Below are positions 11,423-20,056 of a stretch of DNA of 64,000 nt, piece after piece. Origin of the DNA: Hyphomicrobiales bacterium. Lineage in GTDB: Bacteria; Pseudomonadota; Alphaproteobacteria; Rhizobiales; Rhizobiaceae. Numbering within the stretch: the first letter of the stretch is position 1; each line of letters begins with the position of its first letter. The position numbers and the translations under genes were made by a program. The stretch lies in the NCBI GenBank assembly GCA_900489925.1, contig UEHQ01000012.1, positions 310,001 through 374,000 of the forward strand. The letters run 5' to 3'. The notes beneath the pieces were generated by a model. It was not told where the DNA came from. It did no database searches and saw only the letters and a list, made by a program, of their open reading frames with translations.

Positions 11423-12505
11423 TCATGCGTTGGCCGGGCGGATTGCCTGACCGGATTGATCGAACAGATGGCAGGCGGCGGGGTCCGCCGTCAGTGAAAC
11501 CCGGTCGCCCGGGCGGATAGACAGATCGCCCTCGGTGCGGACGATCAGCGGCTGGTCGGCTGAGCCGACCGTCAGATAGGTTTCGACCCCCAGGCGTTCG
11601 ACGATGCCAACCTCGAGCGAGAATGGACCCTCGCCATCGGGTGCGATCTTGAGATGCTCGGGCCGTATGCCGAGCCGTAGATCGCCACGCGGTCCGTTCG
11701 TGCCGGCGTCGGGGATATCGAGCGAAATGCCCAGCGGGCTTTCGAGGCGCAGTGCGCCATTGTCGCCCGCAGCCGCCTTGACCGGGATCAGGTTCATCTT
11801 CGGGGATCCGATGAAAGTCGCCACGAACTCGTTTTGCGGCTGGTGATACAGGTTCATAGGCGCCCCCTGCTGGGCAACGATGCCCTTGTTCAGGACGACG
11901 ATCCGATCCGCCATGGTCATGGCTTCCACCTGATCGTGCGTGACATAGACGGCCGTTGCCTTGAGCTCGCGATGCAGGCGCTGCAGCTCGGCACGCATCT
12001 GGACGCGTAACGCGGAATCCAGATTTGACAGCGGCTCGTCAAACAGGATGAGCGAAGGCTTCTTGATGATCGCGCGCCCAATGGCCACGCGCTGACGCTG
12101 GCCGCCGCTGAGGGCGGCAGGACGGCGATCGAGATATTCCCTGAGCTGGAGAATCTCGGCGACTTCCTCCACCTGCTTGCGGATCTCCGCGGCAGGCACC
12201 TTCTTCAGGGAAAGGGAAAAGCCGATGTTCTCGGCCACGGTCATATGCGGATAGAGCGCGTAGCTCTGGAAGACCATGGCGATGCCGCGCTTGTCCGGCG
12301 GCACGTCGTTGATGCGCTGGCCATTCAGGATCAGGTCGCCGCCGTCGATCCCCTCGAGACCGGCGATCATCCGCAGCAGCGTGGACTTGCCACAACCCGA
12401 AGGGCCGACGAAGACCGCGAACTCGCCGTCCTCGACCGTGATGTCGACGCCTTTGATGACTTCCAGCGCGCCGTAGTATTTGCGAACATTTCTGAGCGTG
12501 ATCAT
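11423..12505 (-). CDS. Sugar ABC transporter ATPase (UgpC/MalK/ThuK type)
   Basis: Energises the CUT1-type sugar importer encoded upstream. Walker A is GPSGCGKST, signature LSGGQRQR, Walker B LILFDEPLSNLD, H-loop VTHDQVEAMTMADR. After the ATPase (about 1-235) comes a TOBE/OB regulatory domain (LGIRPEHLKIAPDGEGPF...), as in MalK and UgpC; length 360 is typical. It lies 14 bp upstream of the ThuA-like gene and 29 bp downstream of the permease gene, all on the minus strand. Confidence 0.95.
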   Translation of the reverse strand: MITLRNVRKYYGALEVIKGVDITVEDGEFAVFVGPSGCGKSTLLRMIAGLEGIDGGDLILNGQRINDVPPDKRGIAMVFQSYALYPHMTVAENIGFSLSLKKVPAAEIRKQVEEVAEILQLREYLDRRPAALSGGQRQRVAIGRAIIKKPSLILFDEPLSNLDSALRVQMRAELQRLHRELKATAVYVTHDQVEAMTMADRIVVLNKGIVAQQGAPMNLYHQPQNEFVATFIGSPKMNLIPVKAAAGDNGALRLESPLGISLDIPDAGTNGPRGDLRLGIRPEHLKIAPDGEGPFSLEVGIVERLGVETYLTVGSADQPLIVRTEGDLSIRPGDRVSLTADPAACHLFDQSGQAIRPANA

Positions 12506-12534
12506 GTGTGCCTCTTTCTCCTTTTCGCCGATCG

Positions 12535-13446
12535 TCAGCCCTTCACGCCACCGGCGAACGTCTGAACGAGAAAACGTCGCGCGAAGCTGAAGGCGATGAC
12601 CGCAGGCAGGAGGTAGATGAATGCCAGGGCGGCAAGGAAACCGTAGTCGACGGTGTTGACACGCAGGAAGGCGCGAAACAGGCCGAGCGGAAGCGGTTGC
12701 AGCTCCGGTGATGAAATGAGGATCAGGGGGAGGAGGAAGTCGCCCCAGGCGAAGATGAAGGAAAACAGGCCAGACGCGGCCAATCCCGGCAAGGCAAGCG
12801 GAATGAGAACGCGCCGAATGCGCTGGGTCATCGTCGCCCCGTCCATCAGGGCCGCCTCTTCGTAGTCCTTCGGCAGACCATCAAAAAAGGTCTTCATGAT
12901 CCAGAGCGCCAGCGGCAACTGGAGCGTGGCGAGGACGAGGATGATGCCGAGATAGCCGTCGATGAAGCCCGTATACTTCATGATCGCCCTGGTATAGCTG
13001 CCGAAGATCGGGCGCAGCACGGCGCCCTCGGCATTGTTCATCGTCAGCAGAACCTTGTAGAGAGGCACGATGAGAGCCGTTGGCGGCAGCACGCGGATCA
13101 GAAGGATGCCATAGAGAAACGGCAGCTTCCACCAGGCGTTGGTCCGCGACAGGGCGTAGCCGCCCAGCCCCGCCAGGATCATGACCAGCACCGTCGCGGT
13201 CACGACGATGATCAGCGAGTTCATCAGCCACCTGCCGCCGTCTTCCTCCAGGAAGATGCGGGTGTAGTTGTTGAAGGTCAGCTCAGCCGGCCAGCGCAGG
13301 AAGAGCTGCGCGTTCGCATCGAAGGACGCAATCAGAACCCAGAAGAATGGGAGCGCGCAGAAGATCGAAATGATCGACAGCGTCGCATACGCCATGAGAT
13401 CGCCCTGGCGCTTGTTTGCTTTCTCGGCAGGAGACATGACTGCCAT
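12535..13446 (-). CDS. Sugar ABC transporter permease (MalG/ThuG type)
   Basis: Inner-membrane subunit of the CUT1 importer. Six predicted helices; the cytoplasmic EAA loop reads EEAALMDGATMTQRIRRVLIPLALPG and would dock on the ATPase. Length 303. ATG at 13446 has GGAGG eight bases upstream. It starts 3 bp after the stop of the companion permease, indicating cotranscription. Confidence 0.94.
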   Translation of the reverse strand: MAVMSPAEKANKRQGDLMAYATLSIISIFCALPFFWVLIASFDANAQLFLRWPAELTFNNYTRIFLEEDGGRWLMNSLIIVVTATVLVMILAGLGGYALSRTNAWWKLPFLYGILLIRVLPPTALIVPLYKVLLTMNNAEGAVLRPIFGSYTRAIMKYTGFIDGYLGIILVLATLQLPLALWIMKTFFDGLPKDYEEAALMDGATMTQRIRRVLIPLALPGLAASGLFSFIFAWGDFLLPLILISSPELQPLPLGLFRAFLRVNTVDYGFLAALAFIYLLPAVIAFSFARRFLVQTFAGGVKG

Positions 13447-13449
13447 GGT

Positions 13450-14343
13450 TCAGACCTCCACCTTCATTGCCTTGACGTAGCCGACACCGATCACCACCGA
13501 GATGAGGAGTACGATGACAGCCACGGCAGCGCCGTACCCGAGCTGGTAGGCCGTGAAGGACTGGTTGTAGATGTAGATGCTGACGAGCTCCGTCGCGCCG
13601 CCGGGTCCGCCGCGTGTCAGCGCGTAGACGAAGCCGAAGACCGCGATCGTCGATACAGCCGAAATGAGCATGTAAAGCATGATGGTCGGCAACATGAGCG
13701 GCAACGTGATGCGCCGGAAAATCTGCGCGGGTGTCGCGCCGTCCATGCGGGCCGCTTCATAGACGTCCTTGGGGATCGTGCTGAGCCCCGCCATCAGCAG
13801 GATCATGGCGGTGGCAATGCCGCGCCAGGTGTTGACGATGATGATCATCGTCAGCGGAAAGGTGTTCAGCCAATCCACCGGCTCGACACCGAAAAACATG
13901 ACAATCCGGCTAAGAGTTGCGTTCTCGCCGCCTGCCAGCATCGAGATCCACATGAAGCCCGCAACGACCTCAGGGGCCGCGTTCGGCAGCAGGATGATTG
14001 ACGCCAGGGTCTTGCGGAACTTGATCGAGCGCCCAAGCGCCATCGCAGAGACGAGCCCGAGAACGAATTGCCCGATGACCGCCGAACCGACCACGAAGAT
14101 GAAGGTGACGAGGAGCGAGTTCCAGAACTTGCCGTCGCTGAAAAGACGAGTGTAGTTCCTGAAACCGACGAAGCGAGGCCGGAGCGCGCCGGCACCTGTG
14201 AGAGCTTCATTGGTGAAGCTCAGGTAGACCGAATAGAGCGCCGGATAAATGACGAAGGCGAGCAGAAGCAGCATAGACGGCAGCAGGATGAGAAACAGCT
14301 GCCGCTGCATGCGGATTTCATGAGGGTTCATGGGGCGCGTCAA
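13450..14343 (-). CDS. Sugar ABC transporter permease (MalF/ThuF type)
   Basis: Second membrane subunit of the importer. Six helices with the EAA motif EAARMDGATPAQIFRRITLPLMLP near residue 190. Length 297, the usual size for the MalF-type subunit lacking the long periplasmic loop of enteric MalF. Separated from the binding-protein gene by 71 bp that contain a strong stem-loop. Confidence 0.94.
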   Translation of the reverse strand: MTRPMNPHEIRMQRQLFLILLPSMLLLLAFVIYPALYSVYLSFTNEALTGAGALRPRFVGFRNYTRLFSDGKFWNSLLVTFIFVVGSAVIGQFVLGLVSAMALGRSIKFRKTLASIILLPNAAPEVVAGFMWISMLAGGENATLSRIVMFFGVEPVDWLNTFPLTMIIIVNTWRGIATAMILLMAGLSTIPKDVYEAARMDGATPAQIFRRITLPLMLPTIMLYMLISAVSTIAVFGFVYALTRGGPGGATELVSIYIYNQSFTAYQLGYGAAVAVIVLLISVVIGVGYVKAMKVEV

Positions 14344-14363
14344 AAAAGCCGTCCTTGTTCTGA

Positions 14364-14395
14364 CGGCGGGAGCGGCACGACGCCAGCTCCCGCCG
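14364..14395 (-). terminator. Intra-operon stem-loop after the sugar binding-protein gene
   Basis: A perfect 10-bp stem, CGGCGGGAGC (14364-14373) with GCTCCCGCCG (14386-14395), loop 12. It lies between the binding-protein stop and the first permease. No U-run follows, so it probably acts as an mRNA stabiliser or partial terminator that keeps binding-protein levels above permease levels (inference). Confidence 0.55.
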
Positions 14396-14414
14396 GGAGG
14401 TTGTTAGGTCGGGC

Positions 14415-15710
14415 TTACTTCACCATGTCGTCGCCGAGCGTCTCGGAGACATAATCCACGAGGATCTTCTGGGCACCGGCTGCGTCGGTCTCCTTGCGCA
14501 AGAGAGCCTCCGTCGCGCGTGCGATACCTTCCTGCAGGGCCGAGAAGCCGGGTGCGGTTTTCAGGAACGTGCCGTTTTCAACGGCACCCAGGATCGGGAC
14601 AAGCGCCGTAAGCTTCTGGAACTCGGGATCGCTCGTCGCATCCTTGCGAGCCGGAATGTTTCCGATACCCTTGGCGTAGGCGACATCGGCGTCAACTGAG
14701 CCGATTTCAAGCAGGACTTTCTTGGCGAGTTCCGGGTCGCTTGCCTTTGCGTTCACGCCCCACGGGCTTTCAAGGTCGACAACGACATGCTCGCCACCGT
14801 CCTTGCCGGGCATCGCCCAAGTGGCGACAGCCTTCGTGACGTCAGGGATCGGGTTCTTGGATTCTACACCCCAGTCATAGATGTAGCACCACGAGCCGCA
14901 GGTCGTCGCGACCAGCTTGCCGGCCGGAAACATCTCGTACTTCGGGATAACCCACGGCTCAGGCCCGAGCAGCGGCTGAACCGGCATCAGGTCGTTGTTG
15001 ATGAGATCGGCGTAGAAGCCGAACGCATCCTTCACGCCCTCGCCCTTCAGATTGAGCGTCTCGTCGTCATTGGCGATCTGCGGCGTGGACGTGCCCAGGA
15101 TCAGATACTGGAAGCCTTCCTGGAACGAACCGCCACCCCATGTGACACCGGCCGGGAACATCAAACCGTAGTTGCCGGTCTTCGCCTTGATCTCCTTGGC
15201 CCGCTCCATGAGCTCGGCCCAGGTCTTTGGCTGAGCGGTGGAAATACCCGCCTTCTCCAGCACATCCTTGCGGTAATAGAGCTGCTGAACCTTCAGCATT
15301 GCCGGAAGGACATAGATGTCGCCATCGGCGCGCGCGACCAGTTTCTTCGACACGTCAAACAGCTGGCCGTAACCATCCCATGCCTTCAGCTCGTCGGTGA
15401 TCGGAGCGAGGTAGCCAGCAGCGACCATGTCGGCGACATCCTGGCTGGCGGGCGCGGTGAAGAGGTCAGGCGCATTGCCGGCGCGCAGCTCCGTCAGAAG
15501 CTTGGAGAGGTAGTCCTTTTCCGGCGCGGGATATTCAACGATCTCGATCTCTACGCCATATTTCTTCTCGATCGCCGGCGCGACGGCCTTGAGCGCATCG
15601 ATACGTGCCTGGCGATGTTCTGCAATTCGAATTGTCTCGGCGAAAGCCGACGACATCGACATGGCCAGCGCTGCGGCGCTGATGCCCGTCAAGAGAAATT
15701 TCCTCAGCAT
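14415..15710 (-). CDS. Sugar ABC transporter substrate-binding protein (ThuE-like, family 1)
   Basis: Periplasmic receptor for the importer. Start ATG at 15710 is preceded by GGAGGAGTGC; this gives MLRKFLLTGISAAALAMSMSSAFA, a Sec signal peptide cut before ETIRIAEH. The mature protein has SBP family 1 features: YGVEIEIVEYPAPEKDYLSKLLTELRAGNAPDLF and a later VVVDLESPWGVN block. Length 431. In-frame upstream ATG at 15770 is in the promoter and rejected. It is first in the minus-strand operon and diverges from the dehydrogenase gene across an operator. Confidence 0.93.
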   Translation of the reverse strand: MLRKFLLTGISAAALAMSMSSAFAETIRIAEHRQARIDALKAVAPAIEKKYGVEIEIVEYPAPEKDYLSKLLTELRAGNAPDLFTAPASQDVADMVAAGYLAPITDELKAWDGYGQLFDVSKKLVARADGDIYVLPAMLKVQQLYYRKDVLEKAGISTAQPKTWAELMERAKEIKAKTGNYGLMFPAGVTWGGGSFQEGFQYLILGTSTPQIANDDETLNLKGEGVKDAFGFYADLINNDLMPVQPLLGPEPWVIPKYEMFPAGKLVATTCGSWCYIYDWGVESKNPIPDVTKAVATWAMPGKDGGEHVVVDLESPWGVNAKASDPELAKKVLLEIGSVDADVAYAKGIGNIPARKDATSDPEFQKLTALVPILGAVENGTFLKTAPGFSALQEGIARATEALLRKETDAAGAQKILVDYVSETLGDDMVK

Positions 15711-15761
15711 GCACTCCTCCCTGGAGATGACAGAAGACGACCTCCTCGATCGTCGACGGCA

Positions 15762-15779
15762 AATGTACACGTTTGCACA
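15762..15779. promoter_or_regulatory. Possible second LacI-family half-operator
   Basis: The right half GTTTGCACA (15771-15779) resembles the right half GTTTACACA of the strong operator at 15870-15887, around the same central CG, but the left half matches only about 5 of 9 positions. It lies 52-70 bp upstream of the minus-strand binding-protein start, where repression would be expected. Confidence 0.35.
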
Positions 15780-15869
15780 AACTCGTCAATACGCCATCTC
15801 ACAAACCAATAAATAGCCTACTAAAGCCATTTTTAATTGCAAATGTCGCAATATCGGATATTGAGGCTG

Positions 15870-15887
15870 TGTGTAACCGTTTACACA
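15870..15887. promoter_or_regulatory. LacI-family operator upstream of the dehydrogenase gene
   Basis: TGTGTAACCGTTTACACA is an 18-bp palindrome with central CG; the 7-bp outer arms are perfect and only one position of nine differs between halves. This is the form bound by GalR/LacI-family dimers, and a LacI-type regulator is encoded at 16937. The site ends 13 bp before the TTG start chosen for the dehydrogenase. Confidence 0.75.
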
Positions 15888-15900
15888 AATGGAGGAACCA

Positions 15901-16917
15901 TTGCCCAACAAGTTGAGATTGGCCGTGATCGGCACGGGCCACAAGGCTGTCGAATATGCCGAGAGCTGGTCACTGATGCCGGAAGTCGAGTTCGTTGCGG
16001 CGGCGGATGTAAGCGCTGCTTCGCGCGCTCGCTTTGCCGACGTTTGCGCCAGAGCCGGAAACAGGCAGCCGAGACAATTTGAAGACTATCGCGAGATGCT
16101 CGCAGCCTGCCGGGACGATCTCGACGCCGTCTACATCTCAACGCCACACGCCTCGCATGGCGAACAGGCGCTGGCGGTCATTGAAATGGGTCTCGACCTC
16201 TTCCTGGAAAAGCCGATGGTGACCACCGTCGCCGAGGCCAAGGCGCTGATCGAAGCGCGCAAGAGCAAGGACAGCACGGTTGTTGTGGCCTTCAACGGCG
16301 GCCTGTCGAAGCTCGTCCGCGATACCCGCAAGCGCGCCGCATCGGGAGAATTCGGCAAGCTGGTCAGCGTGTCAGCCGCGATCTGGGAGAGCTGGCGTTC
16401 GAACTATGAGGGACATTGGAAGCAGGTGCCCGCAATATCCGGCGGCGGCTTCATGTTCGACACCGGGGCGCACATGATGAATACGATCTGCGTCTTGGTG
16501 GGGTCGGACTTCGAGCGCGTGTCTGCCTACATGAACAATTACGACAAGCCCGTGGACATCACCTGCGCGGTTTCGGCCAAGCTGGAGAACGGCGCCCTCG
16601 TCACGTTCACGGCCGCCGGCGAAGGCCCCAAAGGCTGTGCGTCGCACATGACGCTGTTCTATGAAAAGGCTATCGTGCGGATCGACGCATGGGGGGCATG
16701 GCGTGAGATCGACATCGACGGCAAGCCTGGCCAACGCGAGGTGGCGGAAGCACCACACGGCGCGGACCCGCTGAAAACCTTCCTCGCCGTCCGTGCCGGA
16801 ACCGAGGAAAATCCATCGACCGTGGAAAATGGCCTTCGCTTTGCCCGTCTATGGGATGCTATCAAGGCTTCCGCAGCACGTGAGGGAGACTCGGTGAGGG
16901 TTGCCGAGATCGGCTGA
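15901..16917 (+). CDS. Gfo/Idh/MocA-family dehydrogenase (ThuB-like)
   Basis: NAD(P)-dependent sugar dehydrogenase, probably oxidising the imported saccharide to a keto form with the ThuA-like protein. Rossmann motif LAVIGTGHKAVEYA at the N-terminus, DAVYISTPHASHGEQAL, and the catalytic EKPM (LFLEKPMVTT) are all present; the C-terminal domain contains GGGFMFDTGAHMMNTI. The TTG at 15901 has GGAGGA four bases upstream, whereas the in-frame ATG at 15889 abuts the operator and has no ribosome-binding site, so TTG is preferred; with ATG four residues are added. About 338 residues. The LacI-type regulator gene follows 19 bp later. Confidence 0.87.
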   Translation: MPNKLRLAVIGTGHKAVEYAESWSLMPEVEFVAAADVSAASRARFADVCARAGNRQPRQFEDYREMLAACRDDLDAVYISTPHASHGEQALAVIEMGLDLFLEKPMVTTVAEAKALIEARKSKDSTVVVAFNGGLSKLVRDTRKRAASGEFGKLVSVSAAIWESWRSNYEGHWKQVPAISGGGFMFDTGAHMMNTICVLVGSDFERVSAYMNNYDKPVDITCAVSAKLENGALVTFTAAGEGPKGCASHMTLFYEKAIVRIDAWGAWREIDIDGKPGQREVAEAPHGADPLKTFLAVRAGTEENPSTVENGLRFARLWDAIKASAAREGDSVRVAEIG

Positions 16918-16936
16918 ATCGATTGTCAGGATTGCG

Positions 16937-17923
16937 ATGAACAAGCGCATTACGTCCAAGGAACTCGCAAAGCTCGCCGGCGTCTCGTCGGCGACGATTT
17001 CTCGCGCCTTCAGCTCGGACTCGCGCATCAGCGCGGAAACGCGCAATCGCATTCTGTCCATTGCCCAGGAGCACGACTACCAGCCCAACGCGCTGGCCCG
17101 CTCCCTCAACAGCCAGCGCTCCGGTCTCGTGGCGCTGGTCGTCAACTCCATCCAAAATCCACCGGAGGCGGAACAGCTGCAATATCTCGTGCAGCGTCTC
17201 CAGACGCGTGAGCTTCTTCCGATCATCCTGTGCTGCTCAGGCTATGACGACAAGGCCCACCTGATGCGCATGGCCTCGGCCTATCAGGTCGATCATGTGG
17301 TCGTGTTTTCCGACATGGTCTCCTATGACGATGCGATCCAGATTTTCCGATCGGCTCGCCCGATCATCGTCTCGTCCGAACCGCTAACCGGGAAACACGC
17401 TTCCCACATCAACATCGACGGCTCCAATGCGGTCAGGGAGGTCATCGACAAGGCGGTGGCCGATGGGCGAAAGCACTTCGCCTACCTTACCGGCCGCAAA
17501 TCAAGCTGGATCGACAAGCAGCGAAAGCAATGGTTCGCCGATGCCCTTCGCGAGCATGGGTTGGCGTTTGAAGCGGAAGCCCACGGTGACTATTCCTACG
17601 ACTCGGGCTTCAAGGAAGCGGTCGTCCTGCTCCGTCGTTCGAAAGTTGACACGGTCATCTGCGGCAACGACGTCATGGCGATCGGCGTTCGCGATGCTGC
17701 CACCCGCGTGCTCGGCAAGCGAGTGCCGGAAGATGTCGCGGTCGTCGGCCAGGACGGCATCTCAATGGCCGATTGGGAATGCCTGGACCTGACGACGATT
17801 GCCCTCGACGCAGCCGGCTTCATCGACGAAGTGGTAAGGCTGATCGAGCGCGATCAGAGCCAGGATCCTGAGCCGGAGCGCGTTGTGCTCGACCTGAAAG
17901 TCCGTTGGGGCTCGACGTGCTGA
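16937..17923 (+). CDS. LacI/GalR-family transcriptional regulator
   Basis: Repressor of the divergent sugar genes (inference from position and operator). The N-terminal helix-turn-helix reads ITSKELAKLAGVSSATISRAFSSDSRISAETRNRILSIAQEHDYQPNALARSL, followed by a periplasmic-binding-protein-like effector domain ending VLDLKVRWGSTC. ATG at 16937 places the helix-turn-helix at the very N-terminus as in the family; the in-frame ATG at 16901 overlaps the preceding gene. Length 328. Cotranscribed with the dehydrogenase. Confidence 0.93.
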   Translation: MNKRITSKELAKLAGVSSATISRAFSSDSRISAETRNRILSIAQEHDYQPNALARSLNSQRSGLVALVVNSIQNPPEAEQLQYLVQRLQTRELLPIILCCSGYDDKAHLMRMASAYQVDHVVVFSDMVSYDDAIQIFRSARPIIVSSEPLTGKHASHINIDGSNAVREVIDKAVADGRKHFAYLTGRKSSWIDKQRKQWFADALREHGLAFEAEAHGDYSYDSGFKEAVVLLRRSKVDTVICGNDVMAIGVRDAATRVLGKRVPEDVAVVGQDGISMADWECLDLTTIALDAAGFIDEVVRLIERDQSQDPEPERVVLDLKVRWGSTC

Positions 17924-18019
17924 TATATAGCGAAAGAACGCGGTATCTGGCGATCCTTGCGAAAGCCGGGGAGTTCGATGCGGCAGCCCATGAACCCACA
18001 GGCTGCCTCTCACACCTGT

Positions 18020-20029
18020 TTAGAGGAAATCGCGCGGGATCGTCTGGTCCCACTTGCGCGTCGTGACGGGCTTGCCGTTCTCCTTCGCCTCCAGAGTACC
18101 GGAGATGTAGAAGTTGGTGGCGTCCGAGCTCATCTCGGTCCTGCTATCGATGGTGATCATCCAGCCTTCACGCCCCATCTCGTAGGTCTGTGTCAGGACA
18201 TACCGGGCCGACAGCGGATCGTCGTCGCGGATGGTCAATTCGCGCTTCAGGCTGTGGCTGAGCTGAGTGCCGATATCGTCGAAGCGCAAGATGCCTTCGC
18301 CGAACAGGCCGCCGATGCCTTCCGTGACATAGGTGGTCTCACCAGTCACATGATCCTGCGTCGTCCAGCGCCGGACGCTGCCTGGATCGAGCTGTGTGAT
18401 CGGGGTGAACGGTCCGTGTGCCGGGGCTTCGAAAGCGACGGCTTTTTCCGCCTGGTCGGCGGGCCGGATCGGAAGTTCAAGCGCACTTTCGCCAGCCACG
18501 ACCGACAGGGTGACCGCTGCAGGGGACGGCCAGACCATCGGCCAGTAGCCCGTTGCGATCGAGAGGCGAATACGGTGACCCTTCTCGAAACGGTAGCCGC
18601 AGTCATTGAGCTTGATCGCGATCTCGTAGACTTCACCCGGAACGAGAGCCGCCGGCACATCGTGACCGTTGCGGTGGTTCAGGTTGAAGACCTGATAGCT
18701 GACGCGCGTGACCCGGCCATCCGGCAGTACGTCGGAGAGCCGCAGGTTGACCTGTGCGACCGGCTGATCGACCGAGAACTTCAGGCGGGCGACCGGCGCG
18801 CCAAGAATGTCGACGGCCGCGTCCAATACAGCGCTGTCGAAAACGATAGCACCGCCGTCATCAAGGCGCTGATCGGTCGGATGCTCGCCGGGGCAGCCGG
18901 TGGCCATCCACTCGCCGCCAGCCTTGCCGTGGCTCTGCGGAGACGAAATGGTGAGCGTGGCAGGCGAAGTCGCCTGTTCGCCGAGCGAATGATCGGCACC
19001 GAGCGTGTACGAGCGGCTCTTGATCGTCTTCGACGGCCAGCTCTCCTCGCCGACCCAACGTCCCGCTGTCGTGTCGCGCGAACCGGTCGGCTCGACGGTG
19101 TCGTTGATATAGGCGCGCAGCATCGGCTCGTTCATGATGCCGCGGTCCTTGCCCTTCAGCCAGTGATCCCACCAGCGTACGGCTTCCTGTAGGAAGCCGA
19201 TGGCAGGGCCTGGCGCGCCGTCCTGCGGATAGACATGGCCCCACGGGCCGATGATGCCACGCCGCGGAACCTGCAGGTTCTCAAGCAGACGGGGCACCGC
19301 ATTCGTGTAGCTGTCTGCCCAGGCGCCGACCGCCAGCACCGGGCACTCGATCGCCGACCAGTCCTCGCAGACCGAACCATGCTTCCAGTAGTCGTCATAG
19401 CGCTGATGCTCGAGCCAAAGGGCCGGGAAGAACGGCAGCTTTTCAAGGCGCTCGATCCAGCGGGCACGCCATTCCTCGCCTACGATCTCGGGGTCGAGCG
19501 GCCGGCTCTGGTAGGCGAGCATGATGGTGCCCCACCACAGATTGTCGTTGAGCAGCAGGCCGCCCATGTAGTGGATATCGTCGGTGAAGCGATTGTCCGT
19601 CGAGTAGGCAGTGATGATCGCCTTCAGGGCAGGCGGACGACGGGCTGCCACCTGCAGACCGTTGAAGCCGCCCCAGCTCTTACCCATCATTCCGACATTG
19701 CCATCGCACCATGGCTGCGCGGCGATCCATACGATCACCTCCAGCGCGTCATCCTGCTCCTGCTTGAGGTATTCGTCAGCCATGTGGCCGTCGGACTCGC
19801 CCGTTCCCCGCATGTCGACGCGGATCGCGGCATAGCCGTTCTCAGCGAAATAGCCGTGCATCGGTTCATCGCGGCCGCGTGTTCCGTCGCGCTTGCGGTA
19901 TGGAATATATTCCAGAACCGCGGGCACCGGCGCGCCTTGCGCTCCGTCGGGCAACCAGAGCCGCGCGCCAAGGCGCACGCCGTCGCTCATCGTGATCCAG
20001 ATGTGTTCTTCGATCGTCACGGTCATCAT
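18020..20029 (-). CDS. CocE/NonD-type hydrolase (S15 X-Pro dipeptidyl-peptidase family)
   Basis: Alpha/beta-hydrolase with an acyl, ester or X-Pro peptide bond as the likely target. The N-terminal catalytic domain has YIPYRKRDGTRGRDEPMHGYFAENGYAAIRVDMRGTGESDG and nucleophile Ser118 in GKSWGGF; the C-terminal half has the jelly-roll block VARLKFSVDQPVAQVNLRLSDVLPDGRVTRVSYQVFNL. Length 669. No signal peptide, so it acts in the cytosol on imported substrate. It is the last gene of a minus-strand operon with a peptide-type ABC transporter, 28 bp after the ATPase gene. Cocaine esterase, glutaryl-acylase and dipeptidyl-peptidase share this fold, so specificity is open. Confidence 0.87.
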   Translation of the reverse strand: MMTVTIEEHIWITMSDGVRLGARLWLPDGAQGAPVPAVLEYIPYRKRDGTRGRDEPMHGYFAENGYAAIRVDMRGTGESDGHMADEYLKQEQDDALEVIVWIAAQPWCDGNVGMMGKSWGGFNGLQVAARRPPALKAIITAYSTDNRFTDDIHYMGGLLLNDNLWWGTIMLAYQSRPLDPEIVGEEWRARWIERLEKLPFFPALWLEHQRYDDYWKHGSVCEDWSAIECPVLAVGAWADSYTNAVPRLLENLQVPRRGIIGPWGHVYPQDGAPGPAIGFLQEAVRWWDHWLKGKDRGIMNEPMLRAYINDTVEPTGSRDTTAGRWVGEESWPSKTIKSRSYTLGADHSLGEQATSPATLTISSPQSHGKAGGEWMATGCPGEHPTDQRLDDGGAIVFDSAVLDAAVDILGAPVARLKFSVDQPVAQVNLRLSDVLPDGRVTRVSYQVFNLNHRNGHDVPAALVPGEVYEIAIKLNDCGYRFEKGHRIRLSIATGYWPMVWPSPAAVTLSVVAGESALELPIRPADQAEKAVAFEAPAHGPFTPITQLDPGSVRRWTTQDHVTGETTYVTEGIGGLFGEGILRFDDIGTQLSHSLKRELTIRDDDPLSARYVLTQTYEMGREGWMITIDSRTEMSSDATNFYISGTLEAKENGKPVTTRKWDQTIPRDFL

Positions 20030-20056
20030 TCTTTTCCGGGTATGTGGGAGAGCGTG

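Noticed and set aside
15889..15903. ATG at 15889 as start of the MocA-family dehydrogenase
   Set aside because: It touches the LacI-type operator and lacks a ribosome-binding site; the TTG at 15901 has one. Kept as the alternative start.
10662..17923. Naming the sugar operon thuEFGKAB/thuR outright
   Set aside because: ThuA and gene order differ from the Sinorhizobium trehalose operon; component types match but substrate is uncertain.
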